A DNA stretch of 7,231 nt from Desulfobacteraceae bacterium (GTDB lineage: Bacteria > Desulfobacterota > DSM-4660 > Desulfatiglandales > Desulfatiglandaceae). Position numbers and translations under genes: made by a program. The DNA lies in contig DQZA01000033.1 of assembly GCA_011042035.1 (NCBI GenBank), positions 1 to 7,231 of the forward strand. The letters run 5' to 3'. Within the stretch, counting starts at the first letter, position 1. Each line of letters begins with the position of its first letter. The notes under the pieces were generated by a model. That model was not told the DNA's origin. It saw only the letters and a program-made list of their open reading frames with translations, and did no database searches. Below are positions 1 through 7,047 of the stretch, in pieces.

Positions 1-263
1 CCAGGGGCCTTGGTTTGGTGCGTTGCCCCATCAGGTAGAATCGTCCTCATGGAATCCACTTGCTGAACCACAAAGGATCGATCAGAAAATGGGAGTTCCC
101 CAAGCAGTGCCTTTGGTATATACTCAGCACAACGAACTGGTACACCTACAGTCTGGCCTCGTTCAACGAGCAATACGCTCACACCTTCTCGGGCCGCAGC
201 CAGCGCAGCCGAGCTTCCCGCAGGGCCAGCACCAATTACTAGAATGTCACAATCAAAGGCCAT
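1..263 (-). CDS. FAD-dependent oxidoreductase, geranylgeranyl-reductase-like (N-terminal part, runs off left edge)
   Basis: This is the first 87 codons of a flavoprotein. Residues 7-35 form a dinucleotide-binding beta-alpha-beta unit: a hydrophobic strand, GAGPAGSSAA, then a second strand ending in the acidic residue of LLVER, which would contact the FAD ribose. The following VPVRCAEYIP segment (about residues 42-51) matches the P-x-x-C-A region of the geranylgeranyl reductase family. The ATG overlaps the stop of the lipoate ligase gene by one base (TGATG), and an AAAGGTG ribosome-binding site lies inside the ligase gene, so the two are probably translationally coupled. From memory, GGR-like flavoproteins called LipT occur in LipS1/LipS2-type lipoate assembly clusters and are proposed to supply electrons there. 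A LipT-like role is an inference from context; a lipid or isoprenoid reductase is the alternative. The substrate-binding part is outside the window. Confidence 0.85.
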   Translation of the reverse strand, partial: MAFDCDILVIGAGPAGSSAALAAAREGVSVLLVERGQTVGVPVRCAEYIPKALLGELPFSDRSFVVQQVDSMRTILPDGATHQTKAP

Positions 264-1825
264 CACATCACCTTTGCGTTCAGCACCATATCAAGCAGAT
301 CAAGGTTCACATTCGTTTGACTGGCGAAGTTCCCGGCATAGGCCTCCTTTGCCTGGTCCAGTTCGTAACACGTGGTGTTGTCAATGTCTAGCAATATACC
401 GGGAATACCTGCCTTTTCAAAGTCATCCACATGCTTGGTGAAAAATGGCTGGCAGCAGCATCCAATGTAAGCACTCACACCGGCTGCCCTCATTTTCTCC
501 AATTGTTCCATCAAATCCTCAAAGCTTGTTATGCAAACCACTTTCATCTTCTTGCTTCTTCCCATGGCCCAGGCCGAACCAATGGTGCAGTCTCCACATA
601 CGCGGCAACCCTTCTTGTACCTTAAATCGCATTCCAGGTCTTTAGAACAATATGGCAAAAGCAGGACCGAAGGCCTGCGCCGCAACACCTCTTCAAATGT
701 GCCGTTAGTCACCGAAATAAGATTACAATACTCAAGCGGAAGGCCAAACTTGGATATGGACACCTTTTCCAACGCCAAGCCAACAGGCTTGAGAAAGTCC
801 TCACACGTCATACCCGGCACTGATATCTTCCCGTGGTCAAAGAAGGTGTTTATCGTCGTGTGCAGAAACTGGCGTGTCAGGGGGCCGCCCCGCAATGCCG
901 CCTCCATGTCAAAAAGGGCCCGGCTTGGAAAGGAGAGGAAGTCCCCGGTGATGTAAATATCCTTTATTCTCATCCTCTGCAGGTTCACCACAAACGTGAA
1001 TCTCACCAGCCCTGCCTCACTCTTGTAAGCTGCCTGCACCACGTCATGGACCTGGTACTTGGGATTTACCATGTTGATCCATTGTGCCGAGCGATAGTAC
1101 TCGAGCTTTTCATGGAACACGCGCCCTTCTTCCGGGGTCAACCACCCGGCCTCAAGCCTTATTCCCAGGTGCTGTTCAAAACCTTTTTTTATGGCCTCTT
1201 TAATCTCGCCAATTGAAGGACAATACCCCAGTTCCCACTTGAGACACGTGACCCTTTCTTTGACGGAATCAATCTCCTTGGCCTTCAACTTTTCAACTGG
1301 GATCCGAAGGCTCCTCAACATGGTGTCCACATCAAAGTCAGTGAGCATTGTCCCCTGAAACAGAAATGCCCCTTCGGACTCCGTGCCCCCAGTGCCGGAG
1401 ATCTTTCTTCCATTTACCTCAATATCGTTTCTTGGCCTGAAAGAGGATTCAATTCCTAGGTATTTCAAGGCGGTTACCACGGGTTCGCATAGAATCCTGA
1501 AAAGCCTGTCATTGGGAACCTTCAAATCAAAAAATTCTTTACCACAGATGACCTCCCAACCAAGCTGGCTCTCATCAAAGAAAATGGCGCCTCCGCCCGT
1601 AATCCGCCGGTTGATCTCAATCCCGTTGGCCCGGCAATAGTCAACTCTTACCTCTTCCCTTACGGCCTGATGAAATCCTACAAGCACTGCCCGTGGAGAA
1701 AACTGAAGAAAATGGATGGTATTTGGTGTCTTGCCCTGACCTCGAAGCTCCACCAGCGTATCATCCAGGGCCATGTTCTCCGCCGCTGTCATGGGCGGTG
1801 TATCAAGTAAGCGCCAGGTCTGCAT
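263..1825 (-). CDS. lplA: Lipoate-protein ligase (catalytic + accessory domains) fused to a C-terminal DUF116 domain
   Basis: This 520-aa protein probably activates lipoate or octanoate with ATP and transfers it to a lysine of a carrier protein. It opens with WRLLDTPPMTAAENMALD, a typical LplA start. RRITGGG at residues 73-79 is the substrate/ATP loop, and NDIEVNGRKISGTG places the catalytic lysine at about residue 141. Residues about 240-365 fit the LplA accessory domain (QWINMVNPKY, then a GDF motif). From about residue 388 a DUF116 domain follows, with cysteines at 393, 399, 407, 410 and 413 (LLPYC, then CRVCGDCTIG), a CCC run at 456-458 and Cys486. These suggest a metal or Fe-S site of unknown role. 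Ordinary LplA has about 340 residues, so the extra 150 or so are notable. A longer reading from TTG at 1894 is less likely: ATG 1825 has a ribosome-binding site eight bases upstream and sits at the family N terminus. The symbol is given at family level; the target carrier is inferred. Confidence 0.9.
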   Translation of the reverse strand: MQTWRLLDTPPMTAAENMALDDTLVELRGQGKTPNTIHFLQFSPRAVLVGFHQAVREEVRVDYCRANGIEINRRITGGGAIFFDESQLGWEVICGKEFFDLKVPNDRLFRILCEPVVTALKYLGIESSFRPRNDIEVNGRKISGTGGTESEGAFLFQGTMLTDFDVDTMLRSLRIPVEKLKAKEIDSVKERVTCLKWELGYCPSIGEIKEAIKKGFEQHLGIRLEAGWLTPEEGRVFHEKLEYYRSAQWINMVNPKYQVHDVVQAAYKSEAGLVRFTFVVNLQRMRIKDIYITGDFLSFPSRALFDMEAALRGGPLTRQFLHTTINTFFDHGKISVPGMTCEDFLKPVGLALEKVSISKFGLPLEYCNLISVTNGTFEEVLRRRPSVLLLPYCSKDLECDLRYKKGCRVCGDCTIGSAWAMGRSKKMKVVCITSFEDLMEQLEKMRAAGVSAYIGCCCQPFFTKHVDDFEKAGIPGILLDIDNTTCYELDQAKEAYAGNFASQTNVNLDLLDMVLNAKVM

Positions 1826-1833
1826 AAAATGAA

Positions 1834-1839
1834 CCTTTT
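1834..1839 (-). promoter_or_regulatory. Ribosome-binding site that fixes the lipoate ligase start
   Basis: Read on the minus strand, AAAAGG ends eight bases before ATG 1825. The in-frame alternatives, ATG 1843 and TTG 1894, have no comparable purine-rich site upstream, so ATG 1825 is the preferred start. Confidence 0.55.
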
Positions 1840-1865
1840 TCATTGCATATTTTTGAAATTTAGAT

Positions 1866-1894
1866 ACGATAGCATGAAGAATTCGCGAGATCAA
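1866..1894 (-). promoter_or_regulatory. Candidate sigma-70-type promoter for the lipoate ligase operon
   Basis: On the minus strand, TTGATC (1894-1889) and TATCGT (1871-1866) are separated by 17 bases. Each box matches four of six consensus positions. Transcription would begin near 1859, giving a leader of about 35 nt that contains the AAAAGG site before ATG 1825. The match is only fair, and the evidence is pattern plus position. No convincing paired boxes were found for the divergent DUF362 gene. Confidence 0.3.
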
Positions 1895-1907
1895 TTATGC
1901 TCATAAT
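1894..1907. promoter_or_regulatory. 14-nt palindrome in the divergent intergenic region, possible operator
   Basis: ATTATG-CT-CATAAT is a perfect inverted repeat with 6-nt arms and a 2-nt spacer. It lies in the 102-nt gap between the divergent lipoate ligase and DUF362 genes. It touches the candidate -35 box of the minus-strand promoter and ends about ten bases before the ribosome-binding site of the DUF362 gene. A dimeric regulator bound here could act on both genes. The site is short and AT-rich, so chance is a real alternative. Confidence 0.3.
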
Positions 1908-1927
1908 CTAATAGAAAGGAGTAAGAT

Positions 1928-3253
1928 ATGGCTGCAGCAAAGGTATGGTTCATGGACGCAAGGGCAAAGCGTTTTCTGGAGTCCACGGCCATTAAGGGTC
2001 GTCAAATACTGGAGTACTCAGGGTGGCTTGACCGACTCCATCCTGGCGACATTGTTGCTGTGAAAACCCACATGGGGGAGGCTTATAATGTGGGCTACCT
2101 TCGTCCCATAATAGTTCGAACCCTGGTTGAGGCCTTGAAGGAAATCGGGTGCAGACCCTTTGTGACTGACACCACAACCATGCCCTACCATCCATGGATC
2201 AGCCGCACTGTTGCCATGGACTACCTTGAAACTGCCAACCAAAACGGATTCAACCACTCCTCTATGGGTTGTCCTGTGGTTATTGCCGATGGATGGCTAG
2301 GCACCGATGACGTTGTGGTGGATCTGGACGGCCGGGGCACATACCTCAACAAGCAATTTGTATCAAGGGCCATTGCCGATGCCGATGCCTTGCTTTCCGT
2401 GGCCCATTTCAAAGGACATCCTGCAGGGGGCTATGGAGGTTCGCTAAAGAATATAGGGGTAGGTGGAGCCAGCAAGCGCGGCAAAATGAATCTCCACGGC
2501 GCCCTTGCTGGAGATAAACCGGTGGTTGACGTTTCAAAGTGCAAGGGAAGGGACTGTGACTGGTGGCAAACCTGTGAGGACTGCTGTCCTGAAGGCGCCA
2601 TCCAAGTGACGGAAGAGGGACTCAAGATAGACCAGGAAGCCTGCGTTTATTGCTTTGCGTGCGCCAATCTCTGCATCAACATGGCAGGAGTAGGGGCGAT
2701 CCAGCGGTTTGACTTTTTGCCCGCCCTGGGCAGAAGAATAGCTGATTCTGCCCTTGCGGTCATGATGACAAAGGAGGAAGGGAAATGTTTCTTTCTTAAC
2801 TATGCCATTGACATAACCCCCTGCTGTGACTGCTACGGATGGGCAGATACCCCAATTGTGAACGGCCTGGGTGTGTTCGCTTCATATGATCCGGTGGCTG
2901 TGGACAAGGCGTGTATGGATATAATGAATGAGGCCCCAGGGCTCCTTAACTCTGAGGCAGAAGAGTTCGGAGCGCTCGAGCCAGGCGCAAAAAAGCTAAA
3001 TATCATCAAAGGCAAGGACGTAGAGCCCCAAATCTATGGCGGTGTTGAAAATGGTATGGGAACCACGGAGTACGAACTGGAGAAGGTTCCGCTGGATAGA
3101 AGCCAAAAGGCCATAGCCAAGTTTTACCCTGAGGTCAGGGCGAAGAAGTTAAAATCTATGTACTCAAAGAATCATCCACTCAAGGGAATCGACACTGCTT
3201 CGTTCGGGCGAACTACCGAGGGTATGAAAAATCCCCGACATCCGAAGAAGTGA
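1928..3253 (+). CDS. DUF362 protein with internal ferredoxin-like domain
   Basis: This 441-aa iron-sulfur protein belongs to the DUF362 family, whose reaction is not established. DUF362 hallmarks are VKTHMGE (about 45-51), TDTTTMPYHP (80-89), HFKGHPAGGYGGSLKNIGVG (160-179) and DPVAVD (321-326). Between them lies a two-cluster ferredoxin-like insert. The second motif is regular (Cys239, 242, 245, 249). The first is spaced unusually (Cys205, 210, 216, 219/220, then PEGAI). A further cysteine group lies at 299, 300 and 302 (PCCDC). There is no signal peptide or membrane segment, so it is probably a soluble electron-transfer protein. An AAAGGAG site six to seven bases before the ATG supports the start. 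It is the only rightward gene, divergent from the lipoate ligase and convergent with the 380-aa iron-sulfur gene, with 13 nt between their stops and no visible terminator. A role linked to the neighbouring redox proteins is an inference from location. Confidence 0.9.
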   Translation: MAAAKVWFMDARAKRFLESTAIKGRQILEYSGWLDRLHPGDIVAVKTHMGEAYNVGYLRPIIVRTLVEALKEIGCRPFVTDTTTMPYHPWISRTVAMDYLETANQNGFNHSSMGCPVVIADGWLGTDDVVVDLDGRGTYLNKQFVSRAIADADALLSVAHFKGHPAGGYGGSLKNIGVGGASKRGKMNLHGALAGDKPVVDVSKCKGRDCDWWQTCEDCCPEGAIQVTEEGLKIDQEACVYCFACANLCINMAGVGAIQRFDFLPALGRRIADSALAVMMTKEEGKCFFLNYAIDITPCCDCYGWADTPIVNGLGVFASYDPVAVDKACMDIMNEAPGLLNSEAEEFGALEPGAKKLNIIKGKDVEPQIYGGVENGMGTTEYELEKVPLDRSQKAIAKFYPEVRAKKLKSMYSKNHPLKGIDTASFGRTTEGMKNPRHPKK

Positions 3254-3266
3254 TTAAATCGGAAAA

Positions 3267-4409
3267 TTATACTTGCAGGGCCCGCGCTACCGTCTCTGTA
3301 ATATCAAAGACATTGAGGTTAATTTTTTCTCTTCGTACTGCTCCCTTGATGGTCCGTACGCACTGCTGGCATGCGGTAACCAGTGTATCGGCCCCGGTGG
3401 CCTGAGTCTCCTCTATCTTTTTCTTGGTTATCCGTCGTGAGAGGGCAGGGTCTGTCATTTCTAGATTGCCTCCGCCGCCACAACAGGTGCTTCGCGCCCT
3501 ATTGTTTTCCATTTCTTTGAGGACAATCCCAGGAATAGCCTGAAGGATTTTCCTGGGTGCATCGTAGACTCCCCCATGGCGCCCCAGGTCGCACGGATCA
3601 TGATAGGTGGCTACCGTTTCCTCCACTCCGCCTAGTTTCAGCCGCCCATGTTCAAGCAGATCGGCAATAAATTCTGTAATATGGAAGAGAGAGAATTCAG
3701 GGCCATAATGCTCCCGCCAGGTCCTATAACAGGAAGGGCACGAAAAGACAACGCTCTTTGCACCCAAAGACCTTACCATGTCAAGGTTGTGTTCCTTCAC
3801 GACCGTCAAATCTCCGGGCGCTCCGGCCCCTATGAGTGGAAATCCACAGCACCATTCTTTACCTCCCAATACGGCGAAATCCACTTCAGCGGCATCAAGG
3901 ATTTTTATGACGTTTTGCGGTATGTATTGAACCATGGGGAAAAATGAGGCCACGCAACCCACAAAATATACGACCTCTGCTTGGTCTTTACCGCTTACTT
4001 CATTGTAAAGTTCTTCCAGGTCCTCTGCCCACTCATCCCTCTCACTATTGTCTTCATTGGAGATATTATGGCTTTCTCCGATGGCCTCCACCGCAGGTTT
4101 CATATTTGGAGGCAGCCCGGTAGTGGATGTCAATACCTCCCTCATGGCAACAAAAAGGTCCGTAAGAGATACGCCGCTAGGGCACGTTACAGTGCAGGCA
4201 CCGCACAGCAGACACTCAGTAAAGATGTCACGCAGCCGTTCGCTTATTTCAAGGTTGCCATTTCGGGAGAACCTGGCCAATTGAATCTTTCCCCTGGGCG
4301 TATATTTTTCAAGCAGGAGTTCCTTGCCCACGGGACAAGCCGCTAGACATAGGCCGCATTTGTTACATTGGTAAAACTCTCTTTCGATTCTATCCCAATC
4401 TATGCCCAT
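3267..4409 (-). CDS. HdrD/GlcF-like iron-sulfur protein, two 4Fe-4S motifs and two CCG domains (copy 2)
   Basis: This 380-aa soluble protein is built like a fused HdrC-HdrB. Two ferredoxin motifs come first (Cys15, 18, 21, 25 and Cys66, 69, 72, 76). Two CCG domains follow, each with a full five-cysteine set: Cys152, 187, 188, 224, 227 and Cys273, 309, 310, 347, 350. The spacings C-x34-CC-x35-CxxC and C-x35-CC-x36-CxxC match those that bind the noncubane 4Fe-4S clusters of heterodisulfide reductase HdrB. The likely role is to pass electrons between the neighbouring flavoprotein and a disulfide or another carrier. There is no membrane segment or haem motif. The start has an AGGA site about nine bases upstream, 22 nt after the flavoprotein stop. 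It is a clear paralogue of the 395-aa protein at the other side of the flavoprotein gene, sharing DQAEVVYF, EWCCGFP, TYHDPCDLGR and CCGGGGNLEM. GlcF or lactate-oxidase-type subunits are the alternative naming. Confidence 0.92.
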   Translation of the reverse strand: MGIDWDRIEREFYQCNKCGLCLAACPVGKELLLEKYTPRGKIQLARFSRNGNLEISERLRDIFTECLLCGACTVTCPSGVSLTDLFVAMREVLTSTTGLPPNMKPAVEAIGESHNISNEDNSERDEWAEDLEELYNEVSGKDQAEVVYFVGCVASFFPMVQYIPQNVIKILDAAEVDFAVLGGKEWCCGFPLIGAGAPGDLTVVKEHNLDMVRSLGAKSVVFSCPSCYRTWREHYGPEFSLFHITEFIADLLEHGRLKLGGVEETVATYHDPCDLGRHGGVYDAPRKILQAIPGIVLKEMENNRARSTCCGGGGNLEMTDPALSRRITKKKIEETQATGADTLVTACQQCVRTIKGAVRREKINLNVFDITETVARALQV

Positions 4410-4431
4410 GAGTTTATTTCCTGTTCAAAGT

Positions 4432-5805
4432 CTACAAAAAGCTCCCGGGATTCAAGATATTATTGGGATCAAACACCCTCTTAATCCCCCTCATCACCTC
4501 AATCGCCTTGGGACTCAGCTCCTTTGTTATGAACCTATCCTTGGCGATTCCTATGCCATGCTCGCCCGAGAGTGTCCCACCCATAGAAAGGGCCACTTCG
4601 TACATCTCATCCAGGGCCTTGTCTACCCTTTCCATCTCAGCTCTGTCTCTGATGTCTGTCATGATAAGGGGATGAAGGTTGCCATCTCCTGCATGGGCCA
4701 ACACACCTATCTTCAATTGATACTTTTCTGCTAATTCTACAATCTTCCTGATCATCGCCGGAAGATGCTTCACAGGCACCGTGGCATCTTCAACAATGCA
4801 ATTGGGCCTAACACTGGCAACGGCCCCAAAGGCAGTTCGTCTTGCATGCCACAATTTCTCGGCTTCCTGGGGATCCTTAGCCCTCTCAACCTCAATAGCC
4901 CCCCTTTCTTTGCAAAACCTCTCAATCCTTCTACCCTGCTCCTCCACAGCCGAAGTTTCCCCATCAACCTCTATCAATAGTAGAGCCTCTGCCTCACTGG
5001 GGAACCCAGCACCACCGTAATCCCGGATAATATCCAGTATTACCCGATCTATCAATTCAAGGGTGGTTGGAACAATTCCTGATGCAACAATAGCAGAAAC
5101 GGTTTTTGCCGCATCATCCAGGTCTGAAAACACTGCCTGGAGCGTTGCTTTTGCAGGAGGTTGTGGGATCAGGCGGACTATTATCTCGGTTATTATGCCC
5201 AAGGTCCCTTCTGATCCACAAAAAAGTCGTGTCAGATCATAACCTGTCACATTTTTCAGGGTCTTGCCCCCGGTACGGATAATCTCTCCAGTTGGAAGAA
5301 CCACTTCAAGTCCCAGGAGATAGTCACGCGTCACCCCGTACTTTGCTCCCCTGGGTCCTCCCGCATTCAATGCCACATTCCCCCCAATGGTGGATACAAA
5401 CATGCTAGCTGGATCAGGAGGATACATGAGACCGTGTTTTGCGACTTCCCTTTGTAAATCTGCATTCACCACGCCTGGCTGAACCACGGCACACATATTA
5501 TCCACGTCAATCTCAAGGATCTTGTTCATCCGATGGAAGGCCATGATCACGCCCCTGCGCCTGGCCACCGCTGTCCCGCTGATATTGGTGCCGGCCCCAC
5601 GGGGTACAATATTTATCTTCTTTTCGTTTGCCAGCGTCATGATTTGGGAAATTTCCTGAGCGCTGTCAGGGACCACCACCCCATCTGGCACAAACTCGGG
5701 CAAAAATGCATCATAGGAATATGTGGCAATGTCCTCAGGGCTATCAAGGAACCACTCAGGTCCCACTATATTGCGCAGATTCGCCTTTGATTCCTCATCT
5801 AGCAT
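4432..5805 (-). CDS. glcD: GlcD-type FAD-linked oxidase/dehydrogenase
   Basis: This 457-aa protein is an FAD-dependent D-2-hydroxyacid dehydrogenase homologue (GlcD, D-lactate and D-2-hydroxyglutarate dehydrogenase family). The N-terminal FAD-binding domain has PRGAGTNISG at 68-77, GGNVALNAGGPRGAKYG at about 141-157 and NVTGYDLTRLFCGSEGTLG at about 185-203. The C-terminal FAD-oxidase domain keeps HAGDGNLHP (His371, His378) and GEHG (Glu415, His416), which in relatives hold the divalent metal that positions the 2-hydroxyacid. An active hydroxyacid oxidase is therefore plausible, but the substrate cannot be read from the sequence. The gene is flanked by two paralogous CCG iron-sulfur genes, 25 nt from the upstream one and 22 nt from the downstream one, as in glycolate or lactate oxidase operons but with the iron-sulfur subunit doubled. 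A reading from TTG 5841 would overlap the previous gene. ATG 5805 has a strong ribosome-binding site and is preferred. The symbol is at family level. Confidence 0.92.
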   Translation of the reverse strand: MLDEESKANLRNIVGPEWFLDSPEDIATYSYDAFLPEFVPDGVVVPDSAQEISQIMTLANEKKINIVPRGAGTNISGTAVARRRGVIMAFHRMNKILEIDVDNMCAVVQPGVVNADLQREVAKHGLMYPPDPASMFVSTIGGNVALNAGGPRGAKYGVTRDYLLGLEVVLPTGEIIRTGGKTLKNVTGYDLTRLFCGSEGTLGIITEIIVRLIPQPPAKATLQAVFSDLDDAAKTVSAIVASGIVPTTLELIDRVILDIIRDYGGAGFPSEAEALLLIEVDGETSAVEEQGRRIERFCKERGAIEVERAKDPQEAEKLWHARRTAFGAVASVRPNCIVEDATVPVKHLPAMIRKIVELAEKYQLKIGVLAHAGDGNLHPLIMTDIRDRAEMERVDKALDEMYEVALSMGGTLSGEHGIGIAKDRFITKELSPKAIEVMRGIKRVFDPNNILNPGSFL

Positions 5806-5810
5806 TATTT

Positions 5811-5817
5811 TCCTCCC
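5811..5817 (-). promoter_or_regulatory. Strong ribosome-binding site that fixes the GlcD-type gene start
   Basis: GGGAGGA on the minus strand lies about five to six bases before ATG 5805. It makes this ATG the start rather than the in-frame TTG at 5841, which lies inside the end of the upstream gene. Confidence 0.75.
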
Positions 5818-5830
5818 ATTGGACTCATTA

Positions 5831-7018
5831 TTACTTATCAAGAGCCATATGTATCAACTGAGTAATATCGAGGACCTGTAGAGGAATCTTATTTCTTTTC
5901 ACATATGTCGTCATTGTTCTCACGCATTGCTGACACGCGGTTACTACCGCATCTGCCCCTGTGGACAGGACCTCTTCGATCTTTCTCTTGGCTATTTCTG
6001 CAGACAACTTCGCGTCTATCATCTCCAGGTTTCCACCCCCGCCACAGCATTGGCAGCTTTCGCGGTTATTGGGCAGTTCCACAAATTTGACACCAGGAAT
6101 AGACCTGATAGCTGCCCTGGGCGCCTCGAATACCCTTGCGCCTCTACCAAGATCACACGGGTCATGATATGTGACGGTGATATCTAGTTGCTTCAGGGGG
6201 ACTTTTCCCTGCGTTACCAGATCCAAAAGAAACTGAGAGGCATGAACTATTTCTATGTCCTTTGGATAATGCTCCCTCCACATCTGGTAGCATGAAGGGC
6301 AGGCAAACATGACCTTTTGGGCGCCTTTCTCCCTTACGACCTTGAGGTTATGGTCTCGGAATTCCCCAAACATATCCCTCAGGCCCGCCCCCAACATGGG
6401 AAAACCACAGCACCATTCTTCTTCGCCAAGCAGGGTAAAATTAACTCCGCTTACCTCAAGGATCTCAGCCAGCGCCAGGGGAATCTTCTGTGCCAGGGGA
6501 AAGTACGCTGCCACGCACCCTGTAAAATACACAACCTCTGCCTGATCCCTTACATAAAGATCATCAGGTGGTTCGTCGAGGTCCTCAACCCATTCACAGC
6601 GTTCTTCGTTGTCCTCTCCAAATACATTCTTGCTCTCTTCCAGATTTTCCCGGATCATATTTATCTTCTTGGGATAAGCATCAGAATGGACCAGGTCCTG
6701 CCGCATTGATAGCCAAAGATCCTTGAGCCGAATCCCAACAGGGCACACCTCCTGACAATTGCCACACAAGGTGCAGCGAAAAACCGTGGGGCTTATCTCC
6801 TTGACCTTCTCCTCAATCGGTCTCCCTTTCCCAAATAGGCGGCTGACAATGCCCCTGCGGCCTTTCAAGATCTCCTTTAGACCCTTTATCCGATAAAGTG
6901 CGGACAGGTCTCCTTGTTGAGAGGCCTCCACCGCAGGGCACACCCGAGCACATTCCTGACAATTGGTACATGCCTCCACCTGGATAAGTTGACTTATGCT
7001 GTAGTCAGTATTTGCCAT
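5831..7018 (-). CDS. HdrD/GlcF-like iron-sulfur protein, two 4Fe-4S motifs and two CCG domains (copy 1)
   Basis: This 395-aa soluble protein has two ferredoxin motifs (Cys17, 20, 23, 27 and Cys82, 85, 88, 92) followed by two CCG domains. The cysteines of the CCG domains are 168, 203, 204, 240, 243 and 288, 324, 325, 362, 365, with the HdrB-type spacings C-x34-CC-x35-CxxC and C-x35-CC-x36-CxxC. An additional Cys322 stands just before the second CC pair. It probably relays electrons between the adjacent FAD dehydrogenase and a disulfide substrate or carrier. It is the first gene of the trio and follows the lipoyl carrier gene after 51 nt, so the carrier is a plausible partner. The ATG has only a weak purine stretch upstream, unlike the next gene, but the first cluster motif lies just 17 residues in and no later start would keep it. 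Between the cluster halves is an acidic segment, EDNEERCEWVEDLDE, matched in its paralogue. No membrane segment is visible. Confidence 0.92.
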   Translation of the reverse strand: MANTDYSISQLIQVEACTNCQECARVCPAVEASQQGDLSALYRIKGLKEILKGRRGIVSRLFGKGRPIEEKVKEISPTVFRCTLCGNCQEVCPVGIRLKDLWLSMRQDLVHSDAYPKKINMIRENLEESKNVFGEDNEERCEWVEDLDEPPDDLYVRDQAEVVYFTGCVAAYFPLAQKIPLALAEILEVSGVNFTLLGEEEWCCGFPMLGAGLRDMFGEFRDHNLKVVREKGAQKVMFACPSCYQMWREHYPKDIEIVHASQFLLDLVTQGKVPLKQLDITVTYHDPCDLGRGARVFEAPRAAIRSIPGVKFVELPNNRESCQCCGGGGNLEMIDAKLSAEIAKRKIEEVLSTGADAVVTACQQCVRTMTTYVKRNKIPLQVLDITQLIHMALDK

Positions 7019-7026
7019 GTCTTAAA

Positions 7027-7047
7027 AGAAGCCAGAAGTCAGGAGCC
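7027..7047. repeat. Three tandem heptamers in the gap after the lipoyl carrier gene
   Basis: AGAAGCC, AGAAGTC and AGGAGCC follow one another without spacing, consensus AGRAGYC. They fill much of the 51-nt gap between the lipoyl carrier stop and the first iron-sulfur gene. I recall similar degenerate AGAAGTC-type heptamers between genes of some anaerobic Proteobacteria-like genomes; this is memory, not a search. Function is unknown. With only three imperfect copies, chance cannot be excluded. Confidence 0.5.

Noticed and set aside
23..1640. Plus-strand open frames opposite the lipoate ligase and flavoprotein, up to 141 codons
   Set aside because: They lie antisense to convincing genes, lack recognisable motifs and show low-complexity composition typical of shadow frames.
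1826..1894. Longer lipoate ligase reading from TTG 1894, or from ATG 1843
   Set aside because: The extra 23 residues (from TTG) or 6 residues (from ATG 1843) have no good ribosome-binding site and precede the normal family start. The longer reading would also cover the candidate promoter.
5806..5841. Longer GlcD-type reading from TTG 5841
   Set aside because: It would overlap the upstream gene, and the strong GGGAGGA site points to ATG 5805.
3648..6709. Plus-strand open frames up to 130 codons opposite the redox trio
   Set aside because: The minus-strand frames carry complete, correctly spaced cysteine and FAD motifs. The opposite frames show no family features.
3267..7018. Classical HdrABC or electron-bifurcating complex
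   Set aside because: No HdrA-type flavoprotein is present. The flavoprotein belongs to the GlcD family, and the iron-sulfur proteins are HdrC-HdrB fusions.
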